Below, piece by piece: positions 23,601-36,990 of a DNA stretch of 64,000 nucleotides. Numbering within the stretch: the stretch's first letter is position 1; the number at the start of each line of letters is the position of its first letter. The translations under genes and the position numbers were made by a program. The DNA comes from Brasenia schreberi (Eukaryota > Streptophyta > Magnoliopsida > Nymphaeales > Cabombaceae): positions 36,451,001-36,515,000 of the forward strand of contig JAYKKT010000091.1 in assembly GCA_036023115.1 (NCBI GenBank), written 5' to 3'. The notes beneath the pieces were generated by a model. The model was not told the DNA's origin. It ran no database searches and saw nothing but the letters and a program-made list of their open reading frames with translations.

Positions 23601-26600
23601 AGTGTGCATTAACAAGATGCGTCCATGTTATACATATAATAGTCCTGGAACAGTCACATCCATGACAAATGTAAAACATAAAACACTAGTTCATTCACAT
23701 TATGCTGTTTGATAGTACCTATTCACTTCATTTGTTCTTTTGAATTCCTCTCTCTCTCTCTCTCTCCCCATGCACTTCACTTTTTCTTTCGAATTACAAG
23801 GTTCCTCCAATGACATCTTCTTGCTGTTGACAATATTCGAGAGTACCTGCAAATCTATGAGTGAGGACAAAGTTGAAGTGCTTAGGTTTGCATCATTTCA
23901 CCCCTCCTTGAAGCTCTTGACATTCTATAGGGCTATAGGGCCACATCTCTAAACAATCCATAACACAACTATTATTTGGCAACCCTTTTCCTTGAATCTC
24001 TCAATGCTAAAATCCTTTTTGACAAATTCACCCAAAACTGCACTGCCACTACTGCTTCTGGATTCAAGCATCTCCTCTACTATGTACACCAAACTTTGGA
24101 TTCTAAGGGTCTCTCATCCATACCGTACTATTACTGAAATCAGAAAGGCCTTAGTAGAACACAATCTACCCCATCCAACTTGCTATATCTTTGATATTTT
24201 CCACACCAACCTTCGTTTTAATTTAACATATTAGTAACATGTCTTGTAAATTGTCAAGAGTGGCTCCGGTTCCATATCTTGACCGTCTTATCAAGTAATG
24301 GATGCAACCAAGGATCCCTTTTATAAGGTAGTGGGAATATGAAGCTTCCTACATAGGATATTGCGGAGTCTATTTTTGGAAAGCATCATCCTCTATGGGC
24401 CAAGATAGAGCGCTCTTTTAGCCCAAGCGGGACAGATTTCCAACACTTTGATTACTCCTGGGATGGTAAGGGCACGAACAACAACAATTATAGCATAGAT
24501 CTCTCGTTTTTCTAGGGCTTTGAAGTTTAACCACAAAACCATCCATTTCAACCATGATTGGGTATAAGGTTTGGATAAAAAAAATGATACCAACTTGAAA
24601 ATGATATGAACTTCCCTGTTGGATCCAGTTAGTTTCACTGGAAAGGGCTATGCACAAGAAAATATCCTACCTTTCATGGCCTTCTTTGTGAACTCTTAAC
24701 TCTTAAGACACAACTGGAGAAGTGTGACATATTGAAACAACTGATTTTTTCCGCCTACACAAAGCAGTCCGCGTTGAGAATTGTATGTTAGGTGGCTCTT
24801 TCTCTGTATTTCCTACTACATACCCAAAAGTTTATATGCTATTGTTTGCTACAAACTTAATGTTTGCAAAATACAGTGACATTCTTAAAGCCATAAAAAG
24901 TTTTTCCTTTATAACCATCAATAAAGCTTTCAATAACGTTCAGAATCAGCATACAAGATTAAAGACAGGAAATCTGGTGAATCTCCTATCCATACATCAC
25001 CACCAATAGTTTACCAAAATGAACCAGCACATCTGCTGCGCAATTAACAATTTCATGGAACAAAGGAGTGACCAAATCTATTGAATCTACTAGCAAGCAT
25101 GAATATGTATTGCAGTATGCTGCCTTCTACTAATCTATCTCCCTCTTGTATAGTTAACCATGAATCACTTTCCAATATTATTTTGACACAGACTAAATAT
25201 AAAGCAAATGAAAGATCTCTAATTGTCAGAATTTAAATTCCACCTTCCTTACATTGATTTGGCTGCAAGAACCCTTCCCTGTAATCCCTGACAGCTATAC
25301 CTATGCCAGAGTGTGTACTGTCCTCTGAATTTGCATAGTCCATGTTGACTTTAAGAAACCCACCTTCTGCTGTTGTCATCGATTACAGTAAAACCTGCCT
25401 CCAACCATAGTCTGTTCCAGGGATCTTGTTTCCTTGAAAACGCTGAGGGTATTGCTCACATCTAGTTCACATTTTAGTGGTTCCTGCAACACTTTTCCCT
25501 GTAATTTGGAATTCCTCTAAAACCAAATCATGTACCACGGGATATTACTATTTTCTTTTCATCAAAATTCAGTTTTGCTAAAGATGTTGAGCTTTTCCCA
25601 GCCAATTATCGTCTTCCAACTAACTTGTAGTACCCTTATCTTACTTATGATCACACTCTGTGTACATGTACAATCCAAAAACAAGTAGTTTAACAGATTT
25701 AGAAGTACATAATTAACAGATATTCGGCACCTCCACATTCCGTTTTAGAAGATTCACCAGTGTTGGAAGCGCATTCATATGGACTCTCCAAATAAGAACC
25801 TTCACCTTAGATGGTGTTTTCAACCTCTAGAGGGATTTCCATAAACCTGTAAACTTCTTTAACTCATTTCATCCCATCTTCTGTTATATGATTCTATTTT
25901 ATCTCAGCAATGCATACAAGTTTATAAGCATTATTAACTGAGAAAATGCCTTTCATGTCGAGTAGCTAATAATATGTATCAGGATGCAACATAACCATGA
26001 GGCATAAACAAATAGCTTCTACTTCATGAGGTAAAATCAGTGTTATCTGTATCGCATTGTATCGTACGATACGTATCGTATCATAGTACGTCATGATATG
26101 TATCGTTAACACTCTATATCGTATTACAGAGTGTATCATGCCGTATCGTGCGATATGGTGCAATTCAGCACAGTGCCGCACAATACGGTTTAAAAGGTCC
26201 CTGACCGAAGAGAAACCCGCATTTTTGCGGATTTCTGGCTTTTGTTCACAACTCCTCAACACTCCTCCAAGCTTCCTCCGGTGACTTTCTCCCTCTATGG
26301 TGTTGAAGTTTCGAAAGAAAGTGCTCTACGATGTTTGTGCAAGGCTCCTAATTCGGATTATGGTATAATTTTTGTATTTTTCAGAATTTTTTTTTGTATT
26401 TGTTGTTCTTTTGGTGTTATTATTATATTTTTCCTTTTTTGAATGATAAAATATGAAGTTATGAAGTGCGTGAATATGATTTTTATTGCATTTGTGAAGC
26501 GTGCGACACTTTATTTGAGTATTAAGTGATGGCAGGAAGGGGTGTTAGGGACTCCCAATCTCGGTTTGATGATACGACATGACAGTGGGGTATAACAGTT

Positions 26601-29600
26601 GAGAGAAATTGAAGATTAAATGTTTGTTTTGTGAGAATGTAGTTAATGATGAAATTTTACGATTAAAACGCCACCTAGCAAGGACTAAAAAAGAAGTTGC
26701 TCCTTAAATGGGTAGAGTTATAAAATTATCGGAAGCCATTAAATGACAATGACTACAGATGATTGAGAGCATACATGAGAGGAGACAACAAAATGATGAT
26801 TTAGAGATGTTTGAGGAAGAGGATGACAATGTTATTGGATTGGGTGATAATATTCTTTCTAACGGTAGAACATAAGTTGGTAGTAGTAGTTCTCGATCAT
26901 CAACCAGGAGAAAGAGGGTTGTTGAAGATTTTGTAAGTGAAAGCGGTAGAAGAGGAAGGAGTAGAAGAAGAGCTTCTTCTGGCATACAATCATTTTTTCC
27001 TCCTAGCACCACACATGGTGCTCAACCTAGAATTCGTGCTGTTGTGGCTTCAAAACAACTGTATGAGCAGGTAGACCTTGCAGTAGGTAGATGGTTTTAT
27101 GATGCATGCATTTCATTTAATGTAGCAAACACTTTTCATTTTCAAGCAATAGTAGATGGAATTGCTAATATTGGTCTAGAATATAAGATGTTCTCTTATC
27201 AGAAGTTGAGAGGAAAGCTATTAGATAAGACCATCCTTGAAGTACAAGAATGTTTTAGATTTTGAGAGAACCATGGAAGGAGACATGATGCACTATCATG
27301 GCAGACGAATGGACAAATAGGCGAGGAAGGACTTTGTTAAACTTTCTTGTCTACTATTCTAAAGGACTTATGTTTTTTAGATCTCTAAACATGTTAGAGG
27401 AGAAGCATACTTTTGATAAGGTGACATGTGAGGTTGGGCTAGAGAATGTAGTCCAATTCATTATAGATAATGTAGCTAACTATAAAGTAACTGGAAAAGA
27501 GTTAACAGATACTTATAAAACTTTCTATTGGACGCCATGTGCAACCCATTGTTTAGATCACATCCTTGAGGATATTGGTGAGATAGATGAGATAAAGACA
27601 ACTGAGTGTTGCCAAGATATCATCAAATTTATTTATAACCATGTCTTTGTATGATGTATGACGAGGAGGTATACACATGATGCAGAGCTTCTTCGTACAA
27701 CTGCAACTCAGTTTGCAACTAATTTATTATATGTTCAGAGCATTGTGAGAAAGATAATGTTCTCCTCACATGAGTGGCAACAATTTGCAGAGTTGCCTCA
27801 AAATAGAAGAAACAAAAAGTTAAATGAGATTTTAGAGACAGTCTTCAGGAGTACATTTTCAAGAGTACATTTTGAAATGTATGTATTAGACTATTGAGGA
27901 TTATATGTCTTTTAGTGAAGGTTTTGAGATTGGCTGATAACAATGAGAAACCATCTATGGGCTATCTTTATGAAGACATGGATAGGGCAAAAGAAACCAT
28001 TAGAAGTAATTTCAATGGAAGAAAAATGGATTATATACTCATGTGGAACATTATAGATAATAGATGGAACAAACAATTACATTAGCCTCAACAACATATT
28101 ACCTAAACCCAACATTCAGGTACTCAGAAAGCTTTAAAAGGAACAGTGAGGTTAATCGAGAAATCATTGATTGTATAGACAGATTAGTCCTTGATGAGAA
28201 TAGAGCAAATGATATACATCAAGAGATGGAGATCTATGACAATGCTCTTCACTTATGGGTTTGTCCGTAGCAATCCGCAACCGCACTAAGCACCTAGGTA
28301 AACTGTTTATCTTCGTATTTAAGTTTCTTAAATCTTATATTTATTATGGATTAAGTTACTGATGTTTGTCTTTTTCTACGTATGTTTGGTGGAATAGTTT
28401 TGAAAGTGATTCCCCAAACCTTAGAGATTTTGCAATAAGAGTTATGAGCCAAACCAGTAGTGCAACGGGTTGTGAAAGGAATTGGAGTGTCTTTGAACAC
28501 GTTCACACAAAAAAGTGCAATAGGTTGGAAAATAAGCGGCTTAATGACTTAGTTTTCATCCGTTGTAACATGCGGCTTTAATAAAGGTAATCTTGTATTA
28601 GTTACTACTTAAAGATTCAATTCAATATTTTGTTTAACTTCAATTAATGTTATTTACTAATTACTTATCTTTTTTTCTTGTAAGTTAAACAAAGAAGAAA
28701 ACCAATTTGATCCAATAAGTTTGGATAATTTTGATATATTAAAGGAGTAGATTATGAAAGATAACGAAGAAAATGCACTCCTAACCGAAGAAGACATTGC
28801 ATAGATTAATTTGGAAGGAGCGCAACAACATCATCAAGGAGACAAAGATTTTGATTTTGAAGCAGAAGGTGGTAAGGATCTTCAGTAGGGAGAAGATGAA
28901 GATTATTTAGTTGATGATCCTGATTCCAATATGTAAATGTAAATGTATTTTATTTTTTGCTTCAAAATATGTAATTCTTTTTCAATTGTTGAATGATGAA
29001 TGATGAATATGTACTAAACTTTGCATTATATGAATTCTTTGTAATTATTAGATTTTCCCCTATTTTTTATGTTTTTTCAGATTTTTACTAATTTTTTAGT
29101 ATTAAATTATGATACACTACGGTACGATACGTACCGTGAACCAAAATGATAACGATACATGATACGATACGCGTCGAACAACACTGAGTAAAATATCACT
29201 TTCAATTAGTTCTTTACCCCACCCTCTTCCTTCATTGTAACATGTATGAGCTGTTGTACTTTGAACATGTTGGATGCTCTAATGCTGGTCCCATCAATCA
29301 TGTTCTTGCTATTTTGGGGATCCAAGGGTCCCTCCAAATATCAATACTGCATTCATCCCCACCCTTCAAATCACTCCTTGATTTAAGATAGTTCTACCTT
29401 CTAAAATGTTACATCACGTGAATGATGGATTTGCCCCTCTCGCTGCCCATAACGCATAACACATTTGACTGGTTCCCTGTTGTAGAGACTAAATTGCTTT
29501 ATTTGCGTTATGCAAGTTTTGTGGTGCATGTGGGGAACTCTTGTATATTGTTCTTAAGTTGGCTTAGGCCGTCCGTACGCTGACAATTTCGTTAATCAAT

Positions 29601-30213
29601 GAATTCTCTGCCTTTGATGGAGCGGGAAAACATTTTTGATTTATACTCATTGGCCTTATTGTTTGGATTAGCAAATTAAACATATAATGGAAAGACCAAC
29701 AACCGCAAGAAGCAAACTATAGTACCAAGAAAACTCAGTAAATATAATAACAAAAGGATTTTTGCATTGAAAAAAAAAGAATATGAAACTGTTGTACACT
29801 ATATCCTTAACCAGAATAACCAATAAGAAGTACCTACAGTCCTGGCAATCAGATCCATGCAATAATTTAAAATTTCAGGTTTTGAGCTGTCATAGAAGCC
29901 TACTATCACGAGAAAATCACGCGAATAATTCACGTATAGTGGCCCAATTCCCTTCAATAACCAAAAAAGTAGGCCACGTGATATCAATATACTGAGAAGA
30001 GCATGGCAGATCTACCATACGCACCATACAACATCAACTCAAACATTAAAGACAAAAGTATTGGGACAAAACCAAATGACGAGATACCGCAAACCCCAAT
30101 TCCACCGATACAGAGGTGCCATGCGAATAAGGACCCCAAAGAAGGAATGGAAATCACAAATTCAAGAGAATCACGCCGAAACGAGAAGCAGGCACTCACT
30201 ATTCCGGATTCAT
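17606..30213 (-). CDS. Rab GTPase of the RABD (Rab1/Ypt1) class, eight exons, 9.6-kb first intron
   Basis: Exons 30213-30200, 20639-20567, 20230-20183, 20042-19995, 19320-19249, 18594-18439, 17888-17785 and 17699-17606 join in phase into 202 residues, the usual RABD length. Rab1/RABD proteins control ER-to-Golgi vesicle traffic. All five G motifs are present: GDSGVGKS (15-22), T40 in the effector loop, WDTAGQE (62-68), NKCD (121-124) and ETSAK (149-153). The C-terminus ends KSSCCS, supplying the two cysteines for geranylgeranylation. Exon 1 is only 14 nt, encoding MNPEY with a split Tyr codon; [18 protein letters not shown] is the conserved class start, which supports the remote exon. Introns are GT-AG; intron 7 has a weak donor (GTTCCC). 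Residue 79 is His (CAT) where the class has Arg in SSYYRGAHG. Intron 1 carries a LINE split by a hAT element. No stop or frameshift is seen. Confidence 0.9.
21650..22050 (+). repeat. Intronic direct repeat, copy 1
   Basis: It shares ordered blocks with 22860-23215: AAAACAACAAAATATTAC, TTTATAAGCAT, TTATGATGGAT, CCTCATCCCAACA, and the CCACATGCAA...TATAAG...TACTCC end. Identity looks high in blocks with small gaps. The function is unknown; it may be a local duplication or two copies of one dispersed repeat. Confidence 0.7.
22860..23215 (+). repeat. Intronic direct repeat, copy 2
   Basis: This is the partner of 21650-22050, in the same orientation, about 1.2 kb away, with the same block order and a shorter middle. 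Confidence 0.7.
25200..26037 (-). mobile_element. L1-type LINE ORF2 remnant, 3' part
   Basis: On the minus strand the order fits the C-terminal half of a plant L1 ORF2: [15 protein letters not shown] (about 25965-25914) resembles the KGxFSVKSAYKL block after the RT domain. [20 protein letters not shown] (about 25811-25750) is the start of the zf-RVT domain. [13 protein letters not shown]...[10 protein letters not shown] (about 25360-25280) is the start of an RNase H domain. Stops and frameshifts are frequent, so it is dead. Its continuation lies beyond the hAT element at 29187-29470. Confidence 0.75.
26030..26037. repeat. hAT target-site duplication, left
   Basis: GGTAAAAT directly abuts the left terminal repeat. 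The partner at 29187-29194 is AGTAAAAT, 7 of 8 identical. Eight base pairs is the duplication length made by hAT transposases. Confidence 0.75.
26038..29186 (+). mobile_element. hAT-superfamily DNA transposon, decayed, 3.15 kb
   Basis: The ends read CAGTGTTATCTGTATCGC and, inverted, CAGTGTTGTTCGACGCG, flanked by an 8-bp near-perfect duplication. Both subterminal regions are packed with CGATAC/GTATCG words (26050-26165 and 29105-29180), as expected for hAT transposase binding arrays. The body holds a broken transposase. The element sits inside LINE sequence, which continues on both sides. Confidence 0.88.
26605..28580 (+). pseudogene. hAT transposase pseudogene (BED / DUF659 / dimerisation domains)
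   Basis: Recognisable parts in order: a BED-like zinc finger start ([20 protein letters not shown], about 26610-26680); a Ser/Arg-rich linker and QSFF block (about 26890-27000); the DUF659-type core with [20 protein letters not shown] (27301-27360) and [15 protein letters not shown] (about 27535-27580); and the C-terminal hAT dimerisation region with [20 protein letters not shown] (about 28450-28510). Stops at several points (for example around 26706, 27262 and 27651) and frameshifts break it, so no active enzyme is made from this copy. Confidence 0.85.
29187..29194. repeat. hAT target-site duplication, right
   Basis: AGTAAAAT follows the right terminal repeat directly and pairs with GGTAAAAT at 26030-26037. 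Confidence 0.75.
29187..29470 (-). mobile_element. L1-type LINE ORF2 remnant, upstream part
   Basis: The minus strand reads [19 protein letters not shown] and, one frame over, [10 protein letters not shown]. These are the segments just downstream of the RT core in plant L1 ORF2 (the SxTWRSI and W.D.WIP blocks). They are collinear with the LINE piece at 25200-26037 once the hAT element is removed. No convincing RT core was found to the right. Confidence 0.7.
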
Positions 30214-30477
30214 GGTTGGAGAAATCGAAGAATTCAGGAACTCCGAGATTCGAGACGTCGGCAGTATCACGATTCCGGCGAATTTAGTCGGTCGGAACTT
30301 GGGGTTCACGCCGGCGAAACACGGAAAGGGAAGACGGGAATCCGACAAAAGAGGAGAATATCGAAAGAGGAATTCAATATCTGTTGCAAGGAAACGGGAG
30401 AAAAGGCCCTTTTGCGTGAAATTCCTTACCTGTGCTTACCTAAAGCGTAACGTGTGGGCGTCGCAGAACCATGAAGG

Positions 30478-30598
30478 TGGCAAACCGTGTCGCCGAACGT
30501 GCTCGGGTCCGGTAGCATCGTGTTCGCATCAGAAGCACATTCAACACGAACACGGCACGACTAATCGTATTCGTGTCAAAACGCTCGACACGCCTGCC
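30478..30598. repeat. CGTGTC/ACACGA-rich degenerate repeat
   Basis: Short imperfect repeats such as CGAACACGGCACGA and GTGTCAAAACGCTCGACACG lie upstream of RABD exon 1. Similar wording occurs at 12545-12672 and 37740-38050. It may be a relic of a non-autonomous hAT element or part of the RABD leader region. Confidence 0.3.
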
Positions 30599-30840
30599 AT
30601 GAGAAGAAATCACGGTATCTTTTTCAGCAAATCCAACACAAAGTACCACGAGAACCAACTCGCCCGCTATGAACCCAGGCATTTCTCATTCCAAGACCCC
30701 ACTCCTCACTTGTCATCGTCAATGACGCCAAATTCACGTCTTCCACACATAGAACAAGAAGAACAGATACCTTCGAGTTTCGGTGGGAGGAAAGGGTGGG
30801 TTAGAAAATGTACGTGGATGCGTGACAGAAGATGAAGTGT

Positions 30841-30850
30841 GTTTATATAG
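30841..30850 (-). promoter_or_regulatory. Candidate TATA box of the RABD gene
   Basis: The minus strand reads CTATATAAAC, a good plant TATA match, about 630 bp upstream of the RABD start codon in the right orientation. It would imply transcription from about 30810 and a long leader. No transcript evidence is available. Confidence 0.4.
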
Positions 30851-31549
30851 AAATGAGAAACATGTGGCTCGTGGAAGTTCGAAAAGGATTATTTGAGCTT
30901 ATCGTATTGATCATGGGGTTGGTTGACATACTCAATCGATGTAACGTCAAAAGAATCACATATATATAAAAAAGTAGGAAGTTATGGGGAATCATGTTTG
31001 AAAATGTGAAAACAACAACCATGTGTCATCATATCAGGAGGATCAACAATACAATTTTTTATTTATTTTTCTTTTCCTAGAAATATAGTCTTTTCATCTT
31101 CATGCAATCCTAATTGGTAGCCGAGATACATATAATCGGATTCTCAAGAACCATTCATATTTCTCTCTTGAGAACAAGGGTTAGAGTTCTCTGTCATGCC
31201 CCATCATCTTCTAACATGTTGTTCTAGCTTATAGTGCTCAAGCATTCGTATTGTATTATCACTAAAGATGACAATACATCTTTGGCACGTCTAGTGAGGC
31301 AGGCTTGCCTAGTGTATGTAGACTCAATATGGTTGAGTTTATCTCATAGCTTCTTCTACCACAAGCACAGATGTTGATCATCCCAGTGCATGACACTCAT
31401 CCTTCAGTCTCAAATGATGACATGGGATATCCCCACACTAGCAGAGAGAGACTATGGTGGCTATACCTCATGTACAATTGAATGAAGATGTCCTTAAATA
31501 TCTTCGACCGTTAGTTAATGACTAGTTATAGAAACATCAAGAATCTTCA
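30851..31549. other. Intergenic, no gene seen
   Basis: AT-rich sequence upstream of RABD. No coding exon, RNA or clear repeat is recognised. Confidence 0.4.
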
Positions 31550-32310
31550 AATAGTGTTGTTCCACATATAGCAAAAATCATGCCTACGATGATTGTTAAC
31601 CAATTGGCTACTATTCGAGATTAGGATTTGCTTGTCGAGAAACGAAGGCAAGAAGTTGTCACTCAATCATACCAACAAGCACGATGTTTGACACCTACAC
31701 AAGGAACAAGAACATTCCATTACCGTCCATGGCTTGAGGACCAAACTTGTAATATGAATGAGTCAACATTGCTTGGTGATTACCTCAGTTTTCGGTCCTA
31801 GTCTCATCATTTCAACTATTTGTGACTGCTTAATCATATGTTGCCTCAACACCTTCTAATATGTAAGTCCTTATCAAATGATGGGAGCATGTACCATGAA
31901 TTTCATCTTTTTGTTTTTTTAGGATCACCAAACTTCATGGAAGCTCAAACAAGGATGAGTATTCTACCATTGGTCCAACCACCAAAATTTGTGCCTCCAA
32001 TTCTCTCACCGTATTTAGTATTCCAACTGGAGGGAGTATCATTTCATATGCACCATTTCCACCTACAACTATCGGTTTGCATTCGGCAATCAGATATTGA
32101 ATCCATCGCTCGAGGTAGAATATGCCTTTATGAATCATGATCGTCAACTTGGTTTATAATGTTTTTGAAATACAACTACATACTCTCGATACTAAAGTGG
32201 ATCGTAAGCCATATCCTGATTGGGTCGATAGGCTTGCATCAATCCCAAGTGGTTTTCCGACTTGTAACGATTCATCATGTCTTATCATCATTTCTCGTAT
32301 ATTTGAAGGT
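31550..32310 (+). pseudogene. Ty3/gypsy gag remnant, N-terminal part
   Basis: Broken frames include KVDRKPYPDWVDRL (near 32200-32240), matching the PYPxWVDxLPYPxGY segment that precedes the gag domain in many plant gypsy polyproteins, and a preceding Pro-rich stretch (VQPPKFVPPILSPY, about 31970-32015). Stops are frequent. The gag core resumes only at about 34405, so about 2.1 kb has intervened. Confidence 0.5.
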
Positions 32311-34404
<2,094 letters not shown>

Positions 34405-35260
34405 ATGATAAATATTCACAAGAGCATTTTACTCATTTCACTCTCAAGTATGGAGATCTAAGTGACAATGAGATGTACAAACTTAAGTTTTTCATCTCTT
34501 CCCTCCCTAACAAAGATTATGTTTGGTACACCTCTCTAAAACCTTCATCCATCCAAACTTGAGATGAAATGTAAAAGGCATTTCTAAAGTGTTATAACAG
34601 GATCCGACCCCAACCAACACCTATAAATTTGATGAATCTTCACCAAAAAACTGACGAAATAGTCAAAATCTTCTTAGAGAAGTTTCATGAATTGGTCATA
34701 CATTGCCAAATGTAGCTCACTTAGGCTCAATACATAGCCTTCATACAGAATTTCCTATGCACAAAGATTTAGAAGAGCTTAGATGGACATTTTGGCGAAC
34801 TCTTATTTAGTTAGTTAACTAAACAATAAAGGTCGGATACATCTTCAACACCCCACATGCATCAAGCAATAAGTAAGAAATTTCGAGGCATAATCAATGA
34901 TAAGCTTTAATTTCTTTATTTAAAGAGATGAGTCTGACTCAACTGAAGTCATTTTGTTGAGTTAACATAGGGACCTCCTTACGTTTGTAATGCCCCGTGA
35001 CCCCCTAAGGGAAAGAGGAGGAAGCTGACGAGAAATAAAATTGGCTTTTTGATATCCTAAAAGCCGATGAAATCTCCGATCTCCTTATAAAGGATCGACA
35101 AATCCATTTGCTAAAAGGTCATTCAATGCCATCCTGAGATGAGCACGAGAAGATATAGAATTACTGCAAGTGCTACAACCTGCCTTCACATGGTATTAAC
35201 GAGTGTGTCAAGTTTCACTCAATTATACAATAAGTTATAAAGGAGGGACATTTAAAGTTT
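34405..35260 (+). pseudogene. Ty3/gypsy gag remnant, core and C-terminal part
   Basis: The frame around 34450-34690 reads FFISSLPNKDYVWYTSLKPS, then KTDEIVKIFLEKFHELV, which is the layout of the retrotransposon gag domain (SL...A..WY..LPP.SI, then ES...Y..RF). Near 35170-35240 YCKCYNLPSHGINECVKFHS resembles the C-x2-HN..SH.T..C gag tail of plant gypsy polyproteins. Stops interrupt it repeatedly. A further retroelement-like stretch (RRGVPLRLSLSILSS) continues to about 35620. No pol domains or LTRs were found. Confidence 0.6.
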
Positions 35261-35682
35261 TTAAACAAAAAACTCAGGACTGATGCAAATCTGTTTCCAG
35301 TTATATTTTTTTGTAGTAGAAGATGGTCTTATATTGCCATTATATACCATAACAGTGAAACACAGACAGCAAACTCAATTCACTTCAGGAGAAGCAAGTC
35401 GATCATCGTTAAGAACAAAACACAAGGCGTCTAGTATGAAAGTGAAGACTATGGACAAACATGATTTTCCTAGACCAGTTTTCCCAAATACTAGGCTCGG
35501 GAGTGTTCCTACAAAATGATCACGTGAGACCGTGACAAGACGTGGGGTTCCACTCAGGCTCTCACTGTCCATTCTATCATCAAAGGAGTATCCCAAATCC
35601 AATCGATGTTTCCTCAACATCGTCGACGTTCATCCCAAACCATCAGAGCTCAAGTACTTGAATAGGAAGCACGAGTTGTTTA

Positions 35683-35855
35683 GGAGGTGTTTGATTGTGA
35701 GGCAAGAAATGAACAACTCAACTCCAGTTTTAGGATAGAGCCATTGATGGATCTCGTAATCAAGTAAAAAGTGGATTTTTTATTATGCTCAAAGGCCCTC
35801 ATTTTATTGCGAGGGGAGTTGTTTCGCAGTCCTTGCCTCGTAATCAAGCATCCCC
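35683..35855. mobile_element. Tourist-like MITE (PIF/Harbinger type) with TTA duplication
   Basis: A 173-bp foldback element starts GGAGGTGTTTGATTGTGAGG and ends, inverted, GGGGATGCTTGATTACGAGG. It is flanked on both sides by TTA (35680-35682 and 35856-35858). Imperfect terminal inverted repeats of about 40 bp, the TTA duplication and the GTTTG-type terminus fit Tourist MITEs. It has no coding capacity. Confidence 0.75.
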
Positions 35856-35919
35856 TTAGGGAGTGTAGTAGAACGTCAACTGAATGAAGATAGACTCCAT
35901 ACATGATCATGACGACATC

Positions 35920-36878
35920 AGGCATGATCCATGTAGAGAACGCGGATTTGGACTTGTAGTCACCGCATTTGATTTGGATTTGATTTTAGTTTAAAGTCGT
36001 TCTGATCTTGTTTGGGTTTGTCTATAGTCATTTGGGTTGTAATTCGAGTGGTGGATTTGGATTTTGATTCAAATTATCTTAGAATACATATTGGTGTCAT
36101 TGTGTTGCATTTGATATATCCTTCTCAAGTATCACTTTCCATTAGTTTCTTGTTATCAAGTTGGTATAATTAGGTCTTCTGCATTGGACTCCTAAGAATA
36201 TTGGCCCCATTGGAGAGAATGCTGCATTTGAGAATTTTCATGTTCCTTGTTGAGTTGAGTGATGAAGAAAATCAGTAATAGTTGGGGGAGAAGAAGCTGA
36301 CTAATGCGTAGAAGAAAGATATGTTTTCGGACTAGTTGTTGAATAGGTGGTCGAGCAATGTCATCATGAATTGAGTCGATAAAGCTTCCACATTTTTAGA
36401 AGCTCGATTCGTGACAGGGAGGCATGTCTTTGGAGTAGAGATGGCAATAGAAGCCTGACTCATGCGGTGAAACTTAATCGGATCCAATGGGATGTGTAGG
36501 CATTATCCGATTTGCTTGGGTTTGAATTCAGATTGGAGAAACCCAAATATCTTTTAATGAGTCAGGATAAGTAGTCAAGTACCCAACTCAAATACATATA
36601 TTAAACTTTCAGTTTTTCAAGCAGCTAATCTTAAAAAGGAAAAGAACAGATCAAAACACAAACAAGTATATTTTAAATCAAATTACTTTTGATTCTAAAA
36701 GTGTTACTAGAGTTGAAAACTTGGAATTGAGATCTGGAACACCATGTATTGACTCCATTACCCACAGAGGGACATGAACTCATATTGTGTATGATCTCAG
36801 CTTGTTTTGCCAGTACAGTTTGATCTTGGTCTGTTGGAGATCATTCCATTTTATTGACAATAGAAGATGCCCTATTGT
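35920..36878. other. Intergenic, possible degenerate repeat, no gene seen
   Basis: A GATTTGGATTTGATT-rich patch lies at 35940-36080. A patch beginning TAGAGATGGCAATAG at 36437 with scattered CCGAT/CGGAT words resembles hAT-relic ends. No exon is recognised. Confidence 0.35.
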
Positions 36879-36990
36879 TGCACTCTTAGCTCACCTGGCC
36901 AGGGAACTCGACTCACAAGTTAAAGGTCATGAGTTTGATACCGAGTGCACGCACTTCCGGGCTTTGGCCTCTTTGACTCCTTCTCTGCAG
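36879..36990 (+). repeat. SINE family S2 copy
   Basis: It reads TTAGCTCACCTGGCCAGGGA, then GGTCATGAGTTTGATACCG about 40 bases later, aligned with the minus-strand copy at 11143-11250. Box spacing suggests a tRNA-derived head. The 3' end is unclear. Confidence 0.5.

Larger units (their letters stand above)
20640..30199 (-). other. Intron 1 of the RABD gene (9,560 bp), repeat-loaded
   Basis: It begins at donor GTGAGT next to the 14-nt exon 1 and ends at acceptor TTGCAG. It contains a pair of roughly 400-bp direct duplicates (21650-22050 and 22860-23215), an L1-type LINE remnant and a hAT transposon. The stretch 23220-25100 shows no recognised feature apart from a short (CT)n at 23747-23766. 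Confidence 0.85.

Noticed and set aside
23220..24700. Possible further LINE or host exons inside RABD intron 1 (for example minus-strand 24393-24638)
   Set aside because: No domain could be recognised with confidence in any frame.
30212..30835. 207-codon plus-strand open frame
   Set aside because: It is antisense to RABD exon 1 and its leader, has no recognisable domain, and its composition matches a chance open frame.
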